Source: GCA-003244245 sp050700115 | Lineage (GTDB): Bacteria > Actinomycetota > Actinomycetes > Mycobacteriales > Pseudonocardiaceae | Reading direction: 5' to 3' | Assembly: GCA_050700115.1 (NCBI GenBank) | Contig: JBOHGG010000002.1 | Span: 140,040-204,039, forward strand | DNA length: 64,000 nucleotides | Part shown: piece after piece, positions 58,556 to 64,000 of the stretch | Position numbering within the stretch: the stretch's first letter is position 1 | Layout: every line of letters begins with the position of its first letter | The notes under the pieces: generated by a model | Databases searched by the model: none | What the model saw: only the letters and a program-made list of their open reading frames with translations | Told to the model about the DNA's origin: nothing | Program-made: the position numbers and the translations under genes

Positions 58556-60484
58556 GTGATCGACAAGGAATTCATCATCAAGGGATACCCCCGGTGCCCC
58601 GTGCAGGCCGGCACCACCGTGCGGCTGAAGGCGCTGCTGGACGGCCAGCAAGATAGGTTGAACACCGACTTCGAGATCGACTGGGACGTCGTCGGACCGC
58701 GCTCCGACGACGTGGATCAGTTTCTCGACCAGGGACCGAACCTGGACTTTGCGCCGCCGCTGCCCGGTGCCTACACCGTCACCGCCACTCGCAAGCCGAA
58801 GCAGACGACATCGGCTTCGCCACGGCTGGCTGCGGCTGGCGCGGACCCGGGTGACGCCCCGGGTCTGGCCGGTTTCGAGGGATCCGCGGGCGACGGCCGC
58901 GGGCAAGCCAGCGGTGCCTCGGTCGGCGATCCGTCCGGCGGCACGCAGGTCCTGGCCGAGATCAGCCGGCCGGGGAAAGGCACCGGCAACATGACGACCG
59001 ATCCGTGGGAGATCACGGCCGAGGCCAATGTCGTCAACCAGCAGGGAAACGTGCCGGTGAGCCTGCAGCGCACCCAGGTGGTGGGTACGCCCGACCAGGT
59101 GCTCTGGACGCTCATTCGCAACCGCACTCTCGCAATCGGGTTCCGCCGCTACAAGGAATTCATCGACGCCGTGCTGACTCGCGGGATCGATGTCCGCAAT
59201 CAGAACGGCACGAATCAGGCACTCAATTTCACCGGCACCCAGGCCTACCAGGTACTCAAGCAGGCCACCGACGCGTTCCTCATGCAGGAATGCGGAGTGA
59301 TCGACGCAGCCGGCAACTGTGTCAAGCCGGTCGGCTTCCTCGACCCCAGCCTGATGGAGACCGAACTGGCCAGCGATTCGGCAGAGGCCCGCGCGTTCCT
59401 CGAGCCCGAAGCACGCCGCTACGCCCGGACCACCGCGGTGACCCTCCAGGAGCTGCAGTCGCTACGCGAGCAGTACTACCAGCAGCTCGCGCTCGATGGT
59501 GTGGTCACCCTGCCCTATCTGAAGATCATCCGAGAGCGGCTCAGCGACATCCCGATCAAGATTCCTGGCGAGACCACCGACAACTGCTACGGGATCCTGC
59601 GCTCACGGCTGACCGGGCCGCTGACCATGGAGCTGATCTGGTCCTACTGGCACGAGGAGGGCATGCTCGTCCAAACGCTCAATGCGATTCTCGCGCGGTT
59701 CCAGAACCGCCGATTGGCTGAGGACCGCGATCCGCTGGCGCGCTTTGACCTCGACCCACTGCGCCCCTTGGCGAACTTGTTCTGGGGCTGGGCAGAGGAT
59801 GAGGTGCACCGGCTGACCGTTCGCCGGCGGGCCTTCGAGTACGACCATGAGTACGGGCTGACGCTGATCGGCCGGGCAGTAACTGACCGCCGGACCACCG
59901 AGAGCAGGTCGAAGTTCGTCGAGTCGTTCCACACCCTGCTGCACCTATGTCACCTGTTCTTCAAGGAGGACGACGACACGACGATGATCGCCGACGGCTT
60001 CGGGCTGCTCAACGGGCTGCGTGAGACGCACCTGATCCTCTCGGAAGGTGCGGGCAACCAGTTCGGCGACCTGCCGTCCGCGTCACGGGCCGAGATGCTG
60101 ATCATGCAGTGGCTGCTGGCCCGCCCGGAGCTGCGCGACTTCCTCGGCGGGCGCGTCATGGTGCCCTACGAGGAGGAGTGGATGGACCGCGTTGACTCCA
60201 TGAAGCAGATCCAGGGCTGGTCGGACACCACCGTCACGCACTCCCGGGACATGGGTGTGTTCGGCGAGCAGATTCTGCTGACCATCCGGTACGGCAACTG
60301 GAGCGTGATCAACGACCCGCAGCAGGCCGCCAACTGGGCACGGTACTGGCGCCCGGAAATCCAGCGCTACAACCATGCCTACCGGGCCGCGACCGGCGTC
60401 GACCTGACTGAGAGAGTGGACACCACGGTGCCAGCCCATCTGCTGAAACGGCGATTGGCCCAGCAGCACCGGGCGACGCGTTGA
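58556..60484 (+). CDS. large conserved protein of unknown fold with Ig-like N terminus
   Basis: 642 residues, GTG start after GAGGAG. Residues 1-80 have the beta pattern of an Ig/PKD-like domain (AGTTVRLKALLDGQQ with PLPGAYTVTATRKP). Residues 80-145 are a Gly/Ser/Ala-rich linker. The remaining 500 residues are well folded in appearance and rich in aromatic and charged residues (FRRYKEFIDAVL, IWSYWHEEGMLVQTLNAIL, FWGWAEDEVHRLTVRRRAFEYDHEYGL, DTTVTHSRDMGVFGEQIL). Cys is rare. I do not recognise the family. Its size and central place suggest an enzyme or a platform component. Confidence 0.7.
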   Translation: MIDKEFIIKGYPRCPVQAGTTVRLKALLDGQQDRLNTDFEIDWDVVGPRSDDVDQFLDQGPNLDFAPPLPGAYTVTATRKPKQTTSASPRLAAAGADPGDAPGLAGFEGSAGDGRGQASGASVGDPSGGTQVLAEISRPGKGTGNMTTDPWEITAEANVVNQQGNVPVSLQRTQVVGTPDQVLWTLIRNRTLAIGFRRYKEFIDAVLTRGIDVRNQNGTNQALNFTGTQAYQVLKQATDAFLMQECGVIDAAGNCVKPVGFLDPSLMETELASDSAEARAFLEPEARRYARTTAVTLQELQSLREQYYQQLALDGVVTLPYLKIIRERLSDIPIKIPGETTDNCYGILRSRLTGPLTMELIWSYWHEEGMLVQTLNAILARFQNRRLAEDRDPLARFDLDPLRPLANLFWGWAEDEVHRLTVRRRAFEYDHEYGLTLIGRAVTDRRTTESRSKFVESFHTLLHLCHLFFKEDDDTTMIADGFGLLNGLRETHLILSEGAGNQFGDLPSASRAEMLIMQWLLARPELRDFLGGRVMVPYEEEWMDRVDSMKQIQGWSDTTVTHSRDMGVFGEQILLTIRYGNWSVINDPQQAANWARYWRPEIQRYNHAYRAATGVDLTERVDTTVPAHLLKRRLAQQHRATR

Positions 60485-60485
60485 G

Positions 60486-61589
60486 TTGCGCGTGGCGACC
60501 GCGATGGCGGACTTCACGTCGTCCCTGTACCTCGGCATGCGACACGCCAGCACCGAACTGCCGAGCTGGGCGGCCCTGACCACGGGCCGGCCAGCGGTGC
60601 TGGAGCCACCCCCTGGGGCGGTGCCGACGGCTGCCAGGCTGGCCACGCTCACCGGCGCCGAGCGGGCCGTGCTGACCCGCTCGACGCTGCATGGGCTGGT
60701 CGACTGCCTGGACGTGCTCGCCGGGCCGGATGTCGGGCTCGCGGTGGACGCCGGCGCCTACCCAGTGGCGCAGTGGGCGGTACAGCGAGCAGTTGCCCGG
60801 CGCACACCCGTCGTCGTGGTCGGGCACCATGAGCCCGCCGACCTGGCGGCTGCGGTGCGGCGCCTCACCGGCCGGGGGCTGCGGCCGGTGGTGGTGGCAG
60901 ACGGGGTGTGCACGGGGTGTGGGCGGTCCTACCCACTTGCGTCGGCCTCCGCGCAGGTGCGGCCGCTGGGCGGGATGGTGCTGCTCGACGACACCCAGGG
61001 GCTGGGGATTCTCGGCGCCCGCCCGGACCGCGTCCGTCACCCGTACGGTCACGGCGGGGGCGGGTCGGTTCGGCACGCCGGGGTCGGGCACGCCGGGATC
61101 GTCACGGTGTCCTCGCTGGCCAAGGCGTTCGGTGCGCCCGTGGCGTGCGCGGCAGGACCGGCCAGCGTCCTCACTCGAGTCCGGATTGCAGGCAGCGCGG
61201 TGCATTCCAGCCCCCCGTCGGCCGTCGACATCGCTGCGGCAGGCAATGCGCTGGACCGTAACGCCGCAGCGGGCGATGCGCTGCGCGCGCTGCTCGCCGA
61301 CCGGGTCCGGGCACTGCGCCGCTGCACCGCCGAGCAGGGGCTACCGCTGCTCGGCGGGCTGTTCCCGGTGCAGAGCACCCCCGCCGTCAGCGTCGCAAGC
61401 GGCCGCCAGCTGCTCGGACGGCTCGCGGCGGCCGGGGTGTGCGCGGTGCTACGCCGGGCCTGCGGCGGCGGCAGCGCCGTCACGGTGGTGCTCACTGTGG
61501 CGCACCGGCCGGCGGACATCGAGCGGGTCGCGGACGTCCTGAGCGCCGCATGGCGCGAACTGTCCGGACCGGTGAAACATGCCCGCTGA
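60486..61589 (+). CDS. AOS-family PLP-dependent enzyme
   Basis: About 367 residues with the fold-type I alpha-oxoamine synthase layout (like 8-amino-7-oxononanoate synthase). Visible elements: TRSTLHGLVDCLDVL, AVDAGAYPVAQWAVQRA, LLDDTQGLGILGARP (Asp for the PLP pyridine nitrogen, then Gln and Gly) and VSSLAKAFGAPVAC with the Schiff-base Lys. The CTGCGRSYPL segment with two Cys replaces the usual loop after VVADG. Could condense an acyl group with an amino acid, or modify a peptide. Start is uncertain (TTG 60486, GTG 60492 or ATG 60504). Confidence 0.8.
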   Translation: MRVATAMADFTSSLYLGMRHASTELPSWAALTTGRPAVLEPPPGAVPTAARLATLTGAERAVLTRSTLHGLVDCLDVLAGPDVGLAVDAGAYPVAQWAVQRAVARRTPVVVVGHHEPADLAAAVRRLTGRGLRPVVVADGVCTGCGRSYPLASASAQVRPLGGMVLLDDTQGLGILGARPDRVRHPYGHGGGGSVRHAGVGHAGIVTVSSLAKAFGAPVACAAGPASVLTRVRIAGSAVHSSPPSAVDIAAAGNALDRNAAAGDALRALLADRVRALRRCTAEQGLPLLGGLFPVQSTPAVSVASGRQLLGRLAAAGVCAVLRRACGGGSAVTVVLTVAHRPADIERVADVLSAAWRELSGPVKHAR

Positions 61590-62409
61590 CGCCCCCATGA
61601 CCGCCCCAGTGATCGACTGCCACTGCCACGCAGGCAAGGGCGACGGCCTGACCGGACCGTGGGACACCGACGCCCCCCTTGACGACTACTTACGGCGCGC
61701 CGCCGCGGCAGGCATCGACGCCACGGTGCTGTTCGCCGCGTTCAGCTCCGACTACGTCGCGGCCAACCGGGAGGTGGCCCGGATCGTGCGCACCAGACCA
61801 GACCAGTTCCTCGGCTTTGCGTTCGTCCACCCGGAACAGGACCGGGGGCGGGTGGCCGAGCTGATCGGGCAGGCGGTACGGGAGTACGGATTCCGCGGCA
61901 TCAAGGCGCACCGCCACGACGGGCGGCTCACCAGGGAGGTCTGCGAGGTGGCCAGCCGGTGGCGGCTGCCCGTGCTCTACGACGTGATGGGCGAGATCAC
62001 ACCGATCGAACTGTTCGCCACGGAGTACCCGCAGGTAGCGTTCATCATCCCGCACCTGGGCAGTTTCGCCGACGACTGGCACGCCCAGCGCGCCTTCCTC
62101 GACGTGCTCGCCCGGCACCCCAACGTGCACACCGACACCTCCGGGGTACGCCGCTTCGACCTGCTCGTCGAGGCGGTGCAGCGCGCCGGGCCCGGCAAGG
62201 TCCTGTTCGGCTCGGACGGCCCCTGGCTGCACCCCGGTGTTGAGCTCGCCAAGGTCCGGGCGCTGGAACTGCCCGCCGCGGCCCAGCGGCTGGTGCTCGG
62301 CGGCAACCTGCTGCGGCTGGTGGCCCGGGTGCGGACCACCCGTCCGCTACCGGCCCGGGATGGGCAGGGCGAGCTACCCGCAGCGGCCGACCCGTGGGAG
62401 CGGCGGTGA
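61579..62409 (+). CDS. TIM-barrel amidohydrolase (COG2159-like)
   Basis: 276 residues. VIDCHCHAGKGDG at the N terminus holds the HxH metal motif; GFRGIKAHRHDGRL, FIIPHLGSFADDWHAQRAF and LFGSDGPWLHPG supply the other His and Asp residues of the decarboxylase/amidohydrolase group. Typical substrates are amides, lactones or carboxylates of aromatic compounds, but none can be assigned. Starts within the end of the PLP gene (11-base overlap), so the two are tightly coupled. Confidence 0.85.
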   Translation: MPADAPMTAPVIDCHCHAGKGDGLTGPWDTDAPLDDYLRRAAAAGIDATVLFAAFSSDYVAANREVARIVRTRPDQFLGFAFVHPEQDRGRVAELIGQAVREYGFRGIKAHRHDGRLTREVCEVASRWRLPVLYDVMGEITPIELFATEYPQVAFIIPHLGSFADDWHAQRAFLDVLARHPNVHTDTSGVRRFDLLVEAVQRAGPGKVLFGSDGPWLHPGVELAKVRALELPAAAQRLVLGGNLLRLVARVRTTRPLPARDGQGELPAAADPWERR

Positions 62410-62412
62410 CCG

Positions 62413-63603
62413 ATGGGGACGATGACCGTGGGTTCGATGACTGGGGCGCGCGCGGAGCTGAAGTCGGCGGTGTGCAGGCAGGTGGACGCGATCGCCGACG
62501 AGCTTGTCGCGGTGTCACACGCCGTGCACCGGTTCGCCGAGCCTGCCTTCGCCGAGCACCAGTCGGCGGCTCGCCTGGCCAGCGCGGCTCAGCACTACGG
62601 GCTGCGCGTTGGCCACGCTCCGGGCGGGCTGCTGACCGCCTTCGTCGCCGACGCCGGCACCCGTGGCCCCACCGTCGTGATCTTCTCCGAGTACGACGCG
62701 CTGCCCGGCCTTGGACACGCCTGTGGACACAATGTCATCGCCGCGGCCGGTCTGGGTGCCGCGGCAGCGCTATGCGCGCTCGGTGACCGCATGACCGGCC
62801 GGGTGCGGCTGATCGGCAGCCCCGCCGAGGAGGGCGGCGGCGGCAAGGTGCTGCTGGCCCGCGCTGGCGTCCTGCGTGACGTGCATGCCGCGTTGCTGGT
62901 GCACCCGAACGCCTTCGAGACCGCCCGACCCAACATCATCGCCGCACTGCAGCTCGACGTGCACACGCTCGGGCGAGCCGCCCATGCCAGCCTGTTCCCG
63001 GAGCGCGGCATTAACGCGCTGGACGCCATGCTGCTGGGCTTCACCGGCATCTCGGCGATCCGGCCCGGCTTGCCTGCGGGCGGCCAGGTGCACGGCGTCC
63101 TGCTGCGCGGCGGCACCGCGCCGGGCGTCGTGCCGGACAGGGCGCAGGCCCGGTTCCTGGTGCGGGCCGCCACGCTGCGCACCTTGCGGCCGGTGGCCGC
63201 CCGGGTGCTGCACACGCTGCGCAGCGGGGCTGCCGCGGTCGGCGCCGGGCTGCGGGTCCGCGCCGTCGGACCGGCCTACGCCGAGCTGCGCACCGACCCG
63301 GCACTCGCGGCGGCGTGGGAGCGCAATGCCGCGGCGCTCGGCCGGCGGCTGGTGTGCACAGTTCCAGCCCGGCGGACGGGCAGCAGCGACCTTGGCAACG
63401 TCAGCCACCTCGTGCCCACGATCCATCCCATGATCGCGATCAGCGACGGCGACGTGGTGCCGCACACCCGTCCCTTCGCCGCCGCCGCCGCGTCCCCACG
63501 GGCGGACCGCGCCGTCCTCGACGGCGCCAAGGCCCTGGCGATGACCGCGGTGGACATTTGGCAAGACGCCGGTATTCCGCCCACATCACACAATTGGAGG
63601 TAG
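62413..63603 (+). CDS. M20 family amidohydrolase/peptidase
   Basis: 396 residues, AbgB/HipO-like M20D type. Metal and catalytic residues include Glu/Asp in FSEYDALPGLGHACGHN (metal His and Asp), GSPAEEGGGGKVLLARAG with the Glu-Glu pair, a dimerisation domain (about 190-300) and SSDLGNVSHLVPTIHPM with the final His. Hydrolyses N-acyl amino acids or amides in related enzymes; the target here is unknown. Together with the PLP enzyme and amidohydrolase it forms a three-enzyme block that could synthesise or release a small molecule. Confidence 0.87.
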   Translation: MGTMTVGSMTGARAELKSAVCRQVDAIADELVAVSHAVHRFAEPAFAEHQSAARLASAAQHYGLRVGHAPGGLLTAFVADAGTRGPTVVIFSEYDALPGLGHACGHNVIAAAGLGAAAALCALGDRMTGRVRLIGSPAEEGGGGKVLLARAGVLRDVHAALLVHPNAFETARPNIIAALQLDVHTLGRAAHASLFPERGINALDAMLLGFTGISAIRPGLPAGGQVHGVLLRGGTAPGVVPDRAQARFLVRAATLRTLRPVAARVLHTLRSGAAAVGAGLRVRAVGPAYAELRTDPALAAAWERNAAALGRRLVCTVPARRTGSSDLGNVSHLVPTIHPMIAISDGDVVPHTRPFAAAAASPRADRAVLDGAKALAMTAVDIWQDAGIPPTSHNWR

Positions 63604-63605
63604 TC

Positions 63606-63902
63606 GTGGATGAGTTCAACGACCTGGCCTCGTACACCGGCGGCTGGTACCGCCGCGGCACCACGATCATCCTCGATGATTCTTTCGCCGCCGAGCTGCC
63701 ACAAGCCGAGACCGATCCCGGCGGAGGCGCTGCCCCGCCGCGGCGACCCGGGACACCGAGCCACGATCAGGTCGAGCTTCTGAAGAGCTTTTTCGGCTCG
63801 AACGAGGTCGGGGCCCAAGCTCGGATGGGCAACTTCTGGGTGCCACCGAGGTTGAAGCAATCCACGCTGCTGTCCGGACTTCCGCAGATGGTGGGCACAT
63901 GA
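63606..63902 (+). CDS. small protein with internal tag-like motif
   Basis: 98 residues, GTG start at 63606 with GGAGG five bases upstream. YTGGWYRRGTTIILDD at about residues 11-26 resembles the C-terminal GRWxRRGxxIVI tag of the first two operon genes, here near the N terminus. The rest is Pro/Gly-rich (40-60) and ends with a helix plus QARMGNFWVPPRLKQSTLLS. No known family. It may bind the same partner as the tagged proteins. Confidence 0.65.
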   Translation: MDEFNDLASYTGGWYRRGTTIILDDSFAAELPQAETDPGGGAAPPRRPGTPSHDQVELLKSFFGSNEVGAQARMGNFWVPPRLKQSTLLSGLPQMVGT

Positions 63903-64000
63903 TCACGCGGAAGTGGGGTCTGAGCTGGGCGGATGCGGGCAGGGCGGGTGGGGGTCGTGTTACTACGGCGGTCCAGGCGGGGCTGGTCAGCTGCTGGGGA
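63899..64000 (+). CDS. partial gene, open at the window end
   Basis: The ATG at 63899 overlaps the previous stop (ATGA) and the frame stays open to the last base (34 codons). Only MITRKWGLSWADAGRA and a Gly-rich follow-on are seen, too little to identify. It shows that the sigma-54 operon continues past the window. Confidence 0.55.
   Translation, partial: MITRKWGLSWADAGRAGGGRVTTAVQAGLVSCWG

Noticed and set aside
55580..64000. Contractile injection machine encoded here
   Set aside because: No sheath, tube, baseplate, spike or AAA+ disassembly gene is visible; only cargo-like features are seen.

Overview
The window is high-GC DNA with tight, overlapping operons and GTG starts. It looks like an actinomycete of the Pseudonocardiaceae type. 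Supporting genes are rbpA, the actinobacterial guaB1 form of the IMPDH family, an XRE/DUF5753 regulator paired with DUF397, an NB-ARC/TPR protein, PspC, and a complete actinobacterial group 1h [NiFe]-hydrogenase locus. The genus cannot be fixed from the sequence alone.

Layout. 1-29 kb is mostly housekeeping and accessory metabolism: an NB-ARC/TPR protein, a decayed histidine kinase, a CNNM/CBS pair, a LOG-NUDIX-like fusion, guaB1, a PfkB kinase, a GH65 phosphorylase beside the remnant of its beta-phosphoglucomutase, a BBE flavoprotein, a Gly-rich small protein, a nonsense-mutated P-loop kinase, the three-gene glycolate oxidase operon (glcDEF order), GDPD, a UMF1 transporter, rbpA, lnt with an amidohydrolase, an XRE/DUF397 pair and fxsA. 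29-46 kb is one long hydrogenase locus: two SIS proteins around a HypC/HupF-like chaperone, hhyS, hhyL, a NifU/four-Cys fusion, DUF5947, DUF6084, a conserved 448-aa protein, maturation protease, a DUF6893-like membrane peptide, hypC, hypD, hypE, two accessory genes, an SDR, then divergent hypF and hypAB. Together these build and mature a high-affinity H2-oxidising uptake hydrogenase. 46-53 kb holds PspC, an MFS exporter, a tandem globin-like protein, an M24 peptidase, a 5'-3' exonuclease and a GMC oxidoreductase.

53-64 kb is the most unusual part. It contains a full-length sigma-54 factor (RpoN), a sigma class generally regarded as absent from Actinobacteria, with an intact RpoN box. I found three sites of -24/-12 architecture (GG-N10-GC, shared GAACTTGC core): one upstream of rpoN itself, one upstream of a phospholipase A2-like gene, and one nearly ideal (TGGCACGGAACTTGCT) upstream of a nine-gene, closely packed rightward operon running off the window end. 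The phospholipase protein and the first operon protein share a roughly 30-residue N-terminal leader. The first two operon proteins are paralogues with Gly-rich hydrophobic cores and share a C-terminal GRWxRRGxxxVIFG tag, with a related motif in the eighth gene. The operon also encodes a zincin-like protein, a large protein of unknown fold, an AOS-type PLP enzyme, an amidohydrolase and an M20 hydrolase.

My inference is a dedicated sigma-54 regulon that makes tagged, possibly exported or injected, proteins. No injection-machine structural gene and no sigma-54 activator is inside the window, so the machinery and the signal are unknown.
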